The notes below the pieces were generated by a model. That model was given only the letters and a program-made list of their open reading frames with translations, made no database searches and had not been told where the DNA came from. A stretch of DNA of 64,000 nt from Thalassolituus alkanivorans (GTDB lineage: Bacteria; Pseudomonadota; Gammaproteobacteria; Pseudomonadales; Oceanobacteraceae). Of the stretch, positions 54,432 through 63,288 are shown in pieces. Made by a program: the position numbers and the translations under genes. Each line of letters opens with the position of its first letter. Position 1 is the first letter of the stretch. The stretch spans positions 203,500 to 267,499 of the forward strand of contig NZ_JAJAEL010000039.1 of assembly GCF_020447205.1 (NCBI RefSeq), given 5' to 3'.

Positions 54432-55331
54432 GTGGCCGCAACACAGGTTCTGATCGTCTTTAATCCGGTTTCCGGCTCCGGTAACCGCCGCATTGTTGAA
54501 GCTGTACAGCAGGCGCTGAGCAACCGTGGTTGTGATGTCAGCCTGTATCCGACACAGAGTGCTGGCGATGCCACCCGTTACCTGTCTGCATATACTGGCC
54601 CGCTTGATGTGATCGCTGTGGCCGGTGGTGACGGTACTGTAAATGAAGTGGTCAATGGTCTGCGCCAGCGTGATAACCAGAGCTATCGTCTGGCGCTGAT
54701 TCCGACCGGTACGACCAATGTGCTGGCCGCTGAACTGGGTATCGGTAAGGCGCCGGACAAGATCGCTGACATTATTATTAATGGCCGCGAAAAGCCGATT
54801 TATCTGGGTGATATTAACGGCCGTCGTTTTGTGTTGATGGCTGGTGTTGGCTACGACGCCTGGGTGGTGGATAACGTTGACCTGGCGTTAAAAAAGAAAG
54901 TCGGCAAGCTGGCTTATGTGTTATCGATGCTTAAGCAACTGCGTCATTTCGGTAAGAAAACCTATCAGCTGACGGTTGATGGTGAACGTTATCAGGCCAA
55001 TTCTGTGGTGATTACCAATGGCCGTTATTATGCCGGATCTTTTGTACTTTCGCGTCAGGCCGACTTAAGCAAGGCGACTACTCAGGTGCTGATGATTTCC
55101 GGCCGCAATCCGCTGAAATTCCTGGGTATTCTGCTGGGTTTACCGCTGGGTATTATGGAAAAAATGCCGGGTATGAAATCTGTTGCTGCCCGTCATGTGC
55201 AGATTGAATTACTGAATGCCGGTACCGAACGCGAGCCGGTGCAGGCCGATGGCGATTCGCTGGCCGAGCTGCCGCTGCATCTGCAGATGGAAGACAGCCC
55301 GGTACGCCTGCTTATTCCTCAGACTGTTTAA
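54432..55331 (+). CDS. YegS/diacylglycerol kinase-family lipid kinase
   Basis: A 299-residue lipid kinase. The N-terminal nucleotide site shows NPVSGSGNRR and GGDGTVNEVVNGL, followed by LIPTGTTNVLAAELG. YegS-type enzymes phosphorylate phosphatidylglycerol or related lipids. I chose GTG at 54432, which follows GGGGAG by 8 bases. The stop TAA lies inside the first of four 15-bp repeats. Confidence 0.9.
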   Translation: MAATQVLIVFNPVSGSGNRRIVEAVQQALSNRGCDVSLYPTQSAGDATRYLSAYTGPLDVIAVAGGDGTVNEVVNGLRQRDNQSYRLALIPTGTTNVLAAELGIGKAPDKIADIIINGREKPIYLGDINGRRFVLMAGVGYDAWVVDNVDLALKKKVGKLAYVLSMLKQLRHFGKKTYQLTVDGERYQANSVVITNGRYYAGSFVLSRQADLSKATTQVLMISGRNPLKFLGILLGLPLGIMEKMPGMKSVAARHVQIELLNAGTEREPVQADGDSLAELPLHLQMEDSPVRLLIPQTV

Positions 55332-55378
55332 TTCGGGCCTGTTTAATTCGGGCCTGTTTAATTCGGGCCTGTTTAATT
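55327..55378 (+). repeat. 15-bp tandem repeat spanning the lipid kinase stop
   Basis: TTTAATTCGGGCCTG occurs three times head to tail and a fourth copy is cut after TTTAATT. In the kinase frame each copy reads TAA-TTC-GGG-CCT-GTT, so the stop codon is repeated four times in frame. Confidence 0.9.
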
Positions 55379-55493
55379 GGTGTTAACAGACCCTGGTCTA
55401 TCTGGCCCTGATTCATCTGCAGGCAGCGGTTACATGTAACCCTCAAACTGTTACTCTTCACGATAATGGATGAAGGATAACAAGGAGGGTTAT

Positions 55494-57101
55494 ATGCGCA
55501 TAACGCTGTCGTTACTGCTGTTTTCATTATGGGTCGCCAGCGCGCAGGCTCAGGTTTATAAATGGACCGACGATAAAGGTCAGGTGCATTTCAGCGACAA
55601 GCCTCCGGCAACCAGTCAAACGCCTGCTAAGGTCGAAACCGTTAATCCCGGAGCTCAGAAGCGTAACAGTCATTTGTCGACTGCTCCTGATAGCGCAGCT
55701 GCGCAGTTTGTTTCTTCATCTTCTTCTGATGCCATTCAGTTCATCGTTTCCTTACGCCAGATGCTGGCCGAAAAGAATTACACCAGCCTGAATCTGCGTC
55801 TTCAGGCTCTGAGCCGTTTGCGTGAAAAAGATATTCGCAGTGAGCGCAGTGAAGTTGCCGCCTATGCTGCTTTCCGGGTAATCCGCGAAAATTATCTCCA
55901 GCAACTGAATGACTGGGTGAACAGCAGCCCGGTTAATGTGCAACCCTATATGGCAAGGGCAAATTATTATTACGCGATGGCCTGGGCCAGTCGTGGCGGT
56001 AACGTCAGCTCCGAAACCAGTGATCAGCAGATTCAGGGTATGACATCCTATGCAGAACTGGCCCGTGCTGATTTACAGCGGGTTATTCAGCGTAAGGCCG
56101 ATATGTTGCCGGCCTATGCGTTATTAATCTGGACAGAAAAATTATTAGGCAATAACGAGGGTAGCCAGCAGGCTTTTTTACAGGGCATTGAGTTACAACC
56201 GGCCAGCTATACGCTTTATCGTAATTTTATTATCACTCAGGCTCCACGTTGGGGTGGCTCCTATGAGAACATGAAGGCTATCGCTGAAGCGGCAGTCTCA
56301 GAGGTAAACAACAATTCACTGCTGGCGCAGATTCCCGGATTTATACTGCAGGAAGCGGGCAAAGATTCACGCATCGCGAATCATTATAACGATTCGCTGA
56401 AATATTATGATACAGCGCTGCAGCTGGGTGACAACGATGAAGCGCTCGATGGTAAGGGCCGGACGCTGTACGACAAAAAAGAATATTCCGCGGCGGCACA
56501 GGCGCATCAGCGGGCAATCACTCTGTATCCTTATGAAAGCAGCTATTACCAGCAACTGGCCTGGAGTGAATATAAACGAGAGGAATACAGTGCTGCCGGT
56601 AAAGCAATACGTCAGGCCTGCCTGCTGAATCCGGAGAACGAAAAATATCAGAGCCTGCGTAAAGATATTGCATTGAGTCTGGCGCGACAGACCTATCAAA
56701 AACGCTCAGAGATGTTACCCGGTGCACAGGTTGCGGCCTATGAACAAGCACTGCAGTTAGCCCCGGATAATGATGAAGTGTATTACTACCGCGCACTTTA
56801 TTATGGTCATCAGGGAGACTGGCGCAATGCCGAGATTGATCTTAAAAAGGCTATTGAGTTGGATCCTGAAGATTTCGACAACTATTACCAGCTGGATTAT
56901 GCCCTGATCCGGAAGAATAAAGATTTTGCCCAGATCGCCAGATACTGGTTGCAGTATATTGAATTAAAACCGAATGACAGTAAGGCTCTGCTGGAGATTG
57001 CCGGGACTTATTATCATATGAAAGACAAAGAAAAAATGCGCTTTTATGCCCAGAAATCCGTCGATCTGGGCAATGTTGAAGCGCAGCAATATCTGCAATA
57101 A
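55494..57101 (+). CDS. Exported DUF4124 and TPR-repeat protein
   Basis: A 535-residue protein: signal peptide MRITLSLLLFSLWVASAQA, a DUF4124 domain (QVYKWTDDKGQVHFSDKPP) and then a long series of helical TPR-like repeats, such as YSAAAQAHQRAITLYPYESS, PDNDEVYYYRALYYGHQGDW and AEIDLKKAIELDPEDFDNYY. A strong AAGGAGG site precedes the ATG at 55494. It is probably a periplasmic or envelope scaffold. Convergent with the small hypotheticals. Confidence 0.82.
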   Translation: MRITLSLLLFSLWVASAQAQVYKWTDDKGQVHFSDKPPATSQTPAKVETVNPGAQKRNSHLSTAPDSAAAQFVSSSSSDAIQFIVSLRQMLAEKNYTSLNLRLQALSRLREKDIRSERSEVAAYAAFRVIRENYLQQLNDWVNSSPVNVQPYMARANYYYAMAWASRGGNVSSETSDQQIQGMTSYAELARADLQRVIQRKADMLPAYALLIWTEKLLGNNEGSQQAFLQGIELQPASYTLYRNFIITQAPRWGGSYENMKAIAEAAVSEVNNNSLLAQIPGFILQEAGKDSRIANHYNDSLKYYDTALQLGDNDEALDGKGRTLYDKKEYSAAAQAHQRAITLYPYESSYYQQLAWSEYKREEYSAAGKAIRQACLLNPENEKYQSLRKDIALSLARQTYQKRSEMLPGAQVAAYEQALQLAPDNDEVYYYRALYYGHQGDWRNAEIDLKKAIELDPEDFDNYYQLDYALIRKNKDFAQIARYWLQYIELKPNDSKALLEIAGTYYHMKDKEKMRFYAQKSVDLGNVEAQQYLQ

Positions 57102-57110
57102 AGCGGGTTT

Positions 57111-57494
57111 TTACACCCAGTCGAAGGGTTTTTCTTCGCCGCGGATTAATTTAATCCAGCCTGGCTCATCGCCATCATGTTCTTCCTGCCAGCCACTGTC
57201 AGAGCAGCGTACTTCGCTGCTCAGTGCTGCGTGAGCAGCGCGGCCACAGTCGAGGTCGGTTGCCCATGGCGTCAGGTTCTGTTTAAACCACAGGCTGGCA
57301 AAATTTTTCTCGGCATTTTCGTTGAGAAAAATATCCATGCTGTTGTCTTTCACCTGCACCTGCCAGTGGTGGCTGCCGGCGTTCTCTTTCAGCGTCTGCA
57401 GAGGCTGTTGCAGCGCATCCTGCAGCCACTGGCGTACCGCCGCAGGGTCAGCTTTCATGATGTAAATTTCAATATCGGGGAAGTGTTCAGTCAT
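57111..57494 (-). CDS. Conserved hypothetical protein
   Basis: A 127-residue soluble protein I do not recognise. It is Trp-rich, with W23, W44, W68, W75, W101, W112 and W126, and ends GWIKLIRGEEKPFDWV. It overlaps the preceding membrane protein gene by 8 bases, so the two form an operon. No signal peptide or TM segment. Function unknown. Confidence 0.65.
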   Translation of the reverse strand: MTEHFPDIEIYIMKADPAAVRQWLQDALQQPLQTLKENAGSHHWQVQVKDNSMDIFLNENAEKNFASLWFKQNLTPWATDLDCGRAAHAALSSEVRCSDSGWQEEHDGDEPGWIKLIRGEEKPFDWV

Positions 57495-57765
57495 TTTTCC
57501 GGGTCAGCCTTATGATGCGCAGAATGCTCAGCGCAATATAACCGAGAGCGGCACACAGAGCACCCACTGCTGCCAATATCAGGCCTGCAAGACTGATAAT
57601 TTCCTGTACCAGTGAAGGCAGAAGATACTTTTGTGCCATCAGCATAATCCCCAGCCCGGCAAAGAACACCGCGGCTCCCAGTACAAATAAGCGCAGATTG
57701 GCGCGGTCCTGCTCAGCCCTGTGCTGCAGCCAGCGCAGCAGCGCAGTCCCTTTGTTTTCAGTCAT
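57487..57765 (-). CDS. Small two-span membrane protein
   Basis: A 92-residue protein with a basic N-terminus and two hydrophobic segments (about 26-44 and 55-82). It ends in RIIRLTRKND. I do not recognise the family. First of a two-gene leftward operon. Confidence 0.65.
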   Translation of the reverse strand: MTENKGTALLRWLQHRAEQDRANLRLFVLGAAVFFAGLGIMLMAQKYLLPSLVQEIISLAGLILAAVGALCAALGYIALSILRIIRLTRKND

Positions 57766-57880
57766 TTATGATCTCCTGTCGACCGGCAGAGCATAGCAAA
57801 ACCGTGGCTCCGGTGTGAGCTGGCATAACTTTGCACTTCGCATTGTTGCGAATAAATATCATTTGTGTTTATTATCTAAA

Positions 57881-57899
57881 AGATAATGATTCTCAATTG
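57881..57899. promoter_or_regulatory. Fur-like box before the haem uptake operon
   Basis: AGATAATGATTCTCA (57881-57895) matches the Fur core TGATAATNATTATCA at 12 of 14 defined positions. It ends about 10 bases before the receptor start. Iron-dependent repression of the haem operon is the natural reading. Confidence 0.75.
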
Positions 57900-57907
57900 G
57901 TGTTTGT

Positions 57908-60040
57908 ATGACACGCTGTCTGGTCGCCGGAGCAGAACCGGTTTTTTGCCATCTGCGGTGGTGGCGCTATGCATTCTGTGGCTGCCTGTTGCTGGCTATG
58001 TCTGCGGCTCATGCCAGCGGAGCGCAGGGTGGTGCGGTATTTAATCTCAGCGATGTGGTGGTATCGGCCAGCCGCAGCGAACGGCCGCTGGCCGATACGC
58101 CGGTGCGTACCCAGATTCTCGATCAGGCCACCATTCAGCGTCTGCACAGCCGTGATCTGCGCGATGCCCTGCGTATTCTGCCCGGTGTGCAATTACGTGA
58201 GATTCACGGCAAGAGCGGCGAAGAAGTCTATCTGCAGGGCTTTAATGGCGACCGCGTATTAATTCTGGTCGATGGTCTGCCGGTGTCCGCCAGTACGGGT
58301 TCGACGGTGGATACTTCGCAGCTGGCGATGCTGGATATCGATCATATTGAAGTTGTGCCCGGCGCGGCTTCGGCCCTGTATGGCAGCGCGGCGATGGGCG
58401 GCGTTATCAATGTTATTACCCGTAAAAACCAGAATTCAGAGCGGCGCTTAAGTGGTCATGCTTCTCTGGATTCGGGCACCTATGGCTCGCGCCAGCTGGA
58501 CGACAGCAAGGTATCCGGTGAGCAGCATCTGAATGCCAGCGTAACGCAACGGCTGGGGCAGAGTGAGCTGCGTCTGGGTCTTGATCAGCGTTATTCCTCC
58601 GGCTACGACCTGAACCCCGACAGCTGGAGCAGCGATGGTTTCAGCGGCTCGAAAAGTAATCTCAGCGCCATGCTGGCACGGCATTTTGGTGATAGTCAGT
58701 GGCGATTAAATGCCGAGCGTTTTGAGGAAGACAGTGAAACCCGTCGCGCCGGCAGCAGCGGCAGCGATGGTGTTAAGCACGAATTATTACAGCGTAATCG
58801 TCTGGCGCTGCAGGGCGAATGGCAGAGCCGTATTGGCCAGTGGCAGTTGCAGGCTTTGCATGAAATGCAGGATGACCAGTCGGATCAGCTGAACAACGAC
58901 AGCGCGATCCCGGCCGGTAATCTGTGGCGTGACACCCAATACCAGCAGCAGAAAGCCGCTTTGCAATGGCAGTACAGCCTGGATTCGGCACTGGGGTATG
59001 GCGCAGAAATGGTGGCCGGTGTCGAAGGTTTTCGTGAGTCCATGGAGCAGGATAAAAACGAAATTAAACTGACCGATGAAGGCCTTGGAGAAAATGATCA
59101 GGTCAGTCAGCGCCCGGACGGAACCTATTATGTCAGCACCAATGAAGTGCCCTATGCACAGCGTAACAGCCGCGAATTTTTCACCCAGCTGATTATTCCT
59201 CTGGGTGTTAACGGCGATATTTCCACTGGAGGTCGCTGGCAGAACGATAGTGATTTCGGAAGATTTTTCTCACCAACAATCAGTGTCAGACAAATATTTC
59301 AGTGGCATAACCTGCAACTTCAGTGGCGGCAATCCGCCGGGTTGGGTTACCGCGTACCGAATTTAAAAAACCGCTATTTTATTTTTGACCACAGTGTAAA
59401 CGGCTACAAAGTTCTGGGGAGCGAAGATTTAACCCCGGAAAAATCCCGCAGTTTACAGATGTCATTTTCCCTGACCGATAACGAGCACTTCCATGCCGAG
59501 CTGGCGCTGTTTAATAACCGCATTCAGGATTTAATCGAGGCGCAGGATTCCGGCGAAAGTGAAGATGGCGGCCGTGTGGCTATTTATCGTTACGCCAATT
59601 TTGCTAATGCCCTGACCCGTGGCTATGACCTCAGCCTGCAATGGCAATTACTGCCGGGGCTGCAGCAGCGTCTGTCATTTGGCTATCTCGATGCCCGCGA
59701 TCTGGATCTGGATACGCCATTAATTAACCGTGCCCGTCATCACGCTAAAGCTCTGTGGCTGTGGGATATCAGCCATCGTTTGCAATTAACGCTGAGCGGT
59801 GAATATCAGGGTGAGCACGTCAGCAGTATCAGTGAAGCAGACAGTGGCAGCAGCCAGCTGAATGTCAGCCCGGCATACAGCCGCTGGGATATTAAAGGCA
59901 ACTGGCTTTTAAACGCCCGCACCAGTGTCTACGGCGGTGTGAATAATCTGTTCGATACCGTACGCGACAGTGCAGATGCCTATGACCGCCGCCCGGTATT
60001 TGGCCGTATGCCTTATGCCGGTCTCTCTTATCAGTTTTAA
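57908..60040 (+). CDS. hmuR: TonB-dependent haem receptor
   Basis: A 710-residue outer-membrane receptor. Signal peptide and then the plug domain (VVVSASRSERPLADTPVRTQ, LPGVQLREIHG, SALYGSAAMGGVINVITRK), then a barrel ending in GLSYQF with C-terminal Phe. Classical haem receptors of Proteobacteria carry FRAP and NPNL motifs with a ligand His between; here the region reads GYRVPNLKNRYFIFDHSVNG, closer to Bacteroidetes HmuR-type receptors. The HmuY-like, HmuS and HmuTU genes that follow support haem as substrate. Confidence 0.88.
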   Translation: MTRCLVAGAEPVFCHLRWWRYAFCGCLLLAMSAAHASGAQGGAVFNLSDVVVSASRSERPLADTPVRTQILDQATIQRLHSRDLRDALRILPGVQLREIHGKSGEEVYLQGFNGDRVLILVDGLPVSASTGSTVDTSQLAMLDIDHIEVVPGAASALYGSAAMGGVINVITRKNQNSERRLSGHASLDSGTYGSRQLDDSKVSGEQHLNASVTQRLGQSELRLGLDQRYSSGYDLNPDSWSSDGFSGSKSNLSAMLARHFGDSQWRLNAERFEEDSETRRAGSSGSDGVKHELLQRNRLALQGEWQSRIGQWQLQALHEMQDDQSDQLNNDSAIPAGNLWRDTQYQQQKAALQWQYSLDSALGYGAEMVAGVEGFRESMEQDKNEIKLTDEGLGENDQVSQRPDGTYYVSTNEVPYAQRNSREFFTQLIIPLGVNGDISTGGRWQNDSDFGRFFSPTISVRQIFQWHNLQLQWRQSAGLGYRVPNLKNRYFIFDHSVNGYKVLGSEDLTPEKSRSLQMSFSLTDNEHFHAELALFNNRIQDLIEAQDSGESEDGGRVAIYRYANFANALTRGYDLSLQWQLLPGLQQRLSFGYLDARDLDLDTPLINRARHHAKALWLWDISHRLQLTLSGEYQGEHVSSISEADSGSSQLNVSPAYSRWDIKGNWLLNARTSVYGGVNNLFDTVRDSADAYDRRPVFGRMPYAGLSYQF

Positions 60041-60064
60041 CCACCCCTAACCAAGGAAAAGAAT

Positions 60065-61198
60065 ATGAAACCATCAGGATTAATATCATTTAAACGTCTC
60101 ATGCTGCCACTGGCGACGGGCAGTGCTTTATTGCTGAGCGGTTGTGGCGGTGATGATGGTGACAGCAGTAATGGCAATACGGATAGCAACAGCTTTTCCA
60201 GCCTGAAAATTAATGCCGCCAGCTATACCGACTGGCAGTACGTTAATCTTAGCAGTGGCGAGCTGGTAACTTTAACGGCGGAACAGGCGGCCACTTCAAC
60301 CGACTGGCATATTGCTCTGCGTCGTACCGAAGTAAAAATTAATGGTGGTGTTTCCGGCAGTGGTAACGGCAAGGGCGCGCTCGCAGCGACTCCGGATGGT
60401 TTTTACGATGCAGAAGGTAATGCCGTTGCTTCGGTATTTACCAATGCCGATGCGGATATTCAGGCTCAGGCATTAAGTGCGGAATATAATCTGGCTGACC
60501 TGACGTTTAAAGCCGACAGCTATGTTCCGGCCATTCAGGATTGGTATATCTATAACCCGGCCAACCATCAGATTAGCGCCAACAGCGCTAATGGCTGGTT
60601 ATTGCGCCATGCCGATGGCACCACCTACAGCAAGTTCGTCCTTGATGCGGTGAGCTACAGCGAAATCACTGTGCGTTATGAAACTCAGGCAACAGATACC
60701 ACACAGTTTGCCGGTGGTGAAAAAACACTGACCGCCGCTGTTGCAGACGGAGCCACCGAACTCTGTCTGGATTTTGATGCTCAGGCTGCAGCAGATTGCA
60801 GCAGCGCCAACTGGGATCTGCGTTATGAAATAAACCTTGCCGCACGGGCAATTAATTTATGGAGTAACGGTGGTGTTTATGGCGACGGTAACGGCGCCGC
60901 CTTTGGTGCAATCGCCGCTGCTGAACTGGCGGCCTACACCAGTGCCACCATGGTCGACAGCACCAGTATTGCCGCTCATTACAGTGCCGACACTTCCAGC
61001 AGTATTTTCAGCGAGTCCAGCTGGTACGCTTACAACCTGAGTGGCGCTCATAAACTCTGGCCAAATTTCCGTACTTATATCGTCGATGCTGACAGCAATA
61101 CTGAGAACAGCGAAAAGTTCGCTGTACAGATCAGTAACTACTACAGCCTGGGCGGCTCTGGCAGCCCGGAAATCCGCTTTAAGAAAATCATCCAGTAA
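60065..61198 (+). CDS. hmuY: HmuY-like haem-binding lipoprotein with two domains
   Basis: A 377-residue lipoprotein with lipobox LSGC (Cys27) and an Asp/Asn/Ser-rich linker. Two HmuY-like domains can be traced. Domain 1 (about 48-212) has STDWHIALRRTEVKINGG and VSGSGNGKGA; domain 2 (about 215-377) has the weaker counterpart NWDLRYEI and NGGVYGDGNGAAFG. Each ends in a related strand (TTYSKFVLDAVSYSEITVRY and ENSEKFAVQISNYY). P. gingivalis HmuY binds haem through two His; candidate His here are 82, 168, 182, 305 and 329. C234 and C245 may form a disulfide. Confidence 0.8.
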   Translation: MKPSGLISFKRLMLPLATGSALLLSGCGGDDGDSSNGNTDSNSFSSLKINAASYTDWQYVNLSSGELVTLTAEQAATSTDWHIALRRTEVKINGGVSGSGNGKGALAATPDGFYDAEGNAVASVFTNADADIQAQALSAEYNLADLTFKADSYVPAIQDWYIYNPANHQISANSANGWLLRHADGTTYSKFVLDAVSYSEITVRYETQATDTTQFAGGEKTLTAAVADGATELCLDFDAQAAADCSSANWDLRYEINLAARAINLWSNGGVYGDGNGAAFGAIAAAELAAYTSATMVDSTSIAAHYSADTSSSIFSESSWYAYNLSGAHKLWPNFRTYIVDADSNTENSEKFAVQISNYYSLGGSGSPEIRFKKIIQ

Positions 61199-61216
61199 CT
61201 CTGCCGGAGACATATT

Positions 61217-62392
61217 ATGACAACAGCAACTATTAATTCGGTATCGGCCAGCAGCACAGCCGCAGATATTGTTCAGTTTTTTTCTGACCTTGCCCGGCGC
61301 TGGCAGGCACTGCGTGATGAAAATGAAAAACTGCGTATCCGCAATGCCGCAGAGCAGCTGGGAGTCAGCGAAGCGGAATTGCTGGCGACCAGGGTAGGTA
61401 ATGGCGTTACCCGTCTCAACAGCGATTTTAAAAAACTGTTCACCGAAGTAGAAAGCCTTGGCTCTGTTATGGCGCTGACCCGTAATGACGCTATGGTGCA
61501 CGAAAAAACCGGCCAATATAAAGACCTGAGTATTCACGGCAATATGGGGCTGGCGCTGGGCGTGATTGACCTGCGTATTTTCTTCAGCCGTTTTGTTTAT
61601 GGCTTTGCGGTACAGGAGGGTGCGGGTAACAGTATGCGTGAAAGCCTGCAGTTCTTTAACGCTCAGGGTGAGGCTGTGCATAAAATTTATGCCAACACTC
61701 ATACAGATATGCAGGCCTTCCGTGCTCTGGTTGAGCGTTATCGTGCGGCAGAGCAAAGCGCATTTATTGTATTGGAAAGAAACCTGCCGGAAGGTGATCA
61801 GGCAGAAAAGGATAACGCATTATTGCAGGCGCCGGCACAGCTCAATGTACAGCAGCTGCGTAAAGACTGGAGTGAACTGAAAGATGTACATCATTTTCAG
61901 GCGATGCTGAAAAAACATCAGCTGGAACGCATTCCGGCATACCGTGCTATCGGTGCCGATTATGCCCAGCAGCTGGATAAGCAGGCCTTTGAAGATGCGC
62001 TGCTGCAGGCCGCAGCCAGTGAGCTGCCGATTATGGTGTTTGTCGGCAGTGAAGGCATGGTGCAGATTCATACCGGCCCGGTTAAAACCCTGCTGCGTAC
62101 CGGTCCATGGTTTAACGTCCTCGATCCTGATTTTAATCTGCATGCCAATACTCAATTACTGGATCAGGTCTGGCTGGTGCGTAAACCCACAACCGATGGC
62201 GTTGTCAGTGCCCTGGAAATGTTTGATGCCGAAGGCAAACAGGTTGCTTTGTTATTTGGTGAGCGCAAGCCCGGCAAGCCGGAGCTTGAAGGCTGGCGCG
62301 AGTTGTTAAATAAACTGCTGGCAAAGCATGCACTGGCTGTTAATTCTGCTGTTGATGCAGATGCTGTTCAGTCCGTGGCCGGCGGAGAATAA
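61217..62392 (+). CDS. hmuS: Haem-degrading factor HmuS/ChuS
   Basis: A 391-residue cytoplasmic protein with the two-fold repeat of the HemS/ChuS/HmuS family: LGSVMALTRNDAMVHEKTGQ in the first half and LPIMVFVGSEGMVQIHTGPV with TGPWFNVLDPDFNLH in the second. It binds haem and opens or delivers it. It starts 19 bases after the HmuY-like gene and ends 3 bases before hmuT. Confidence 0.93.
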   Translation: MTTATINSVSASSTAADIVQFFSDLARRWQALRDENEKLRIRNAAEQLGVSEAELLATRVGNGVTRLNSDFKKLFTEVESLGSVMALTRNDAMVHEKTGQYKDLSIHGNMGLALGVIDLRIFFSRFVYGFAVQEGAGNSMRESLQFFNAQGEAVHKIYANTHTDMQAFRALVERYRAAEQSAFIVLERNLPEGDQAEKDNALLQAPAQLNVQQLRKDWSELKDVHHFQAMLKKHQLERIPAYRAIGADYAQQLDKQAFEDALLQAAASELPIMVFVGSEGMVQIHTGPVKTLLRTGPWFNVLDPDFNLHANTQLLDQVWLVRKPTTDGVVSALEMFDAEGKQVALLFGERKPGKPELEGWRELLNKLLAKHALAVNSAVDADAVQSVAGGE

Positions 62393-62394
62393 CC

Positions 62395-63288
62395 ATGCGT
62401 TATTTTATTCAAATCCGCAGAATAGCGGTATTTTCAGCAGGACTGTTCTCGTTTGCCTTGTTCAGTTCCATTGTGCTTTCTGCCGAGCGGGTGGTCAGTA
62501 TTGATGGCTCGCTGACGGAAATTATTTACGCGCTGAATGCGCAGGATGCTTTGGTTGCGGTTGATACCACCAGTCGTTACCCTCAGGCGGCAACAGAACT
62601 GCCGGACGTGGGATATATGCGGCAGTTATCGGCGGAAGGCATTCTGGCGCTGTCGCCAACACTGGTATTAGCCAGCACCGATGCCGGACCTGACAGCGTG
62701 TTTGAACAACTGCAACAGGCGGGTGTGAAGATTGTACGTGTCCGTAATCATTACTCCGTCGACGGTGTGCTGAATAAAATACAGGCTGTGGCTGACGCAC
62801 TTAATAAACCGGACGCAGGACGCGCACTGGCGGGCAGTATTAAACAGCAGGCCGATGCAGCACTGGCGAGTATTCCTGCAGATGCAGCAGCGCCTGCTGC
62901 GTTATTTATTCTCGGTGCCGGTAATCGCGGGTTAATGGCGGCAGGCAGTAAAACCCAGGCCGATGCCATGCTGGCACTGTTAAATGCGCGCAACGTTATG
63001 GCTTACAACGGCTATAAACCCGTCAGCGCTGAAGCGGTATTGCAGGCCGGACCAGAGGTTGTACTTATTGCCAACACAGAAGCCGCGGCGGATACATCGC
63101 AGGCGCAGAGTGCGGCATTAAATACACAGCTGGCGATGACGCCGGCCTTCCGTCAGCAACGTATTCATACCCTGGATACTTCATTGGTGCTGGGTTTTGG
63201 GCCGCGTATTGGTAGCGCTTTAGAGCAATTAGTGACGCTGCTTTATCCGCCTGAAATGCAGACGCTGTCTTCTGCGGAGCAACCCTGA
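62395..63288 (+). CDS. hmuT: Haem ABC transporter substrate-binding protein HmuT
   Basis: A 297-residue periplasmic protein: signal peptide to about residue 29, then the class III binding fold (RVVSIDGSLTEIIYALNAQD, LPDVGYMRQLSAEGILALSP). The HmuT-type Tyr ligand may be in VGYMRQL. Its stop overlaps the hmuU start by one base (TGATG). Confidence 0.92.
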   Translation: MRYFIQIRRIAVFSAGLFSFALFSSIVLSAERVVSIDGSLTEIIYALNAQDALVAVDTTSRYPQAATELPDVGYMRQLSAEGILALSPTLVLASTDAGPDSVFEQLQQAGVKIVRVRNHYSVDGVLNKIQAVADALNKPDAGRALAGSIKQQADAALASIPADAAAPAALFILGAGNRGLMAAGSKTQADAMLALLNARNVMAYNGYKPVSAEAVLQAGPEVVLIANTEAAADTSQAQSAALNTQLAMTPAFRQQRIHTLDTSLVLGFGPRIGSALEQLVTLLYPPEMQTLSSAEQP

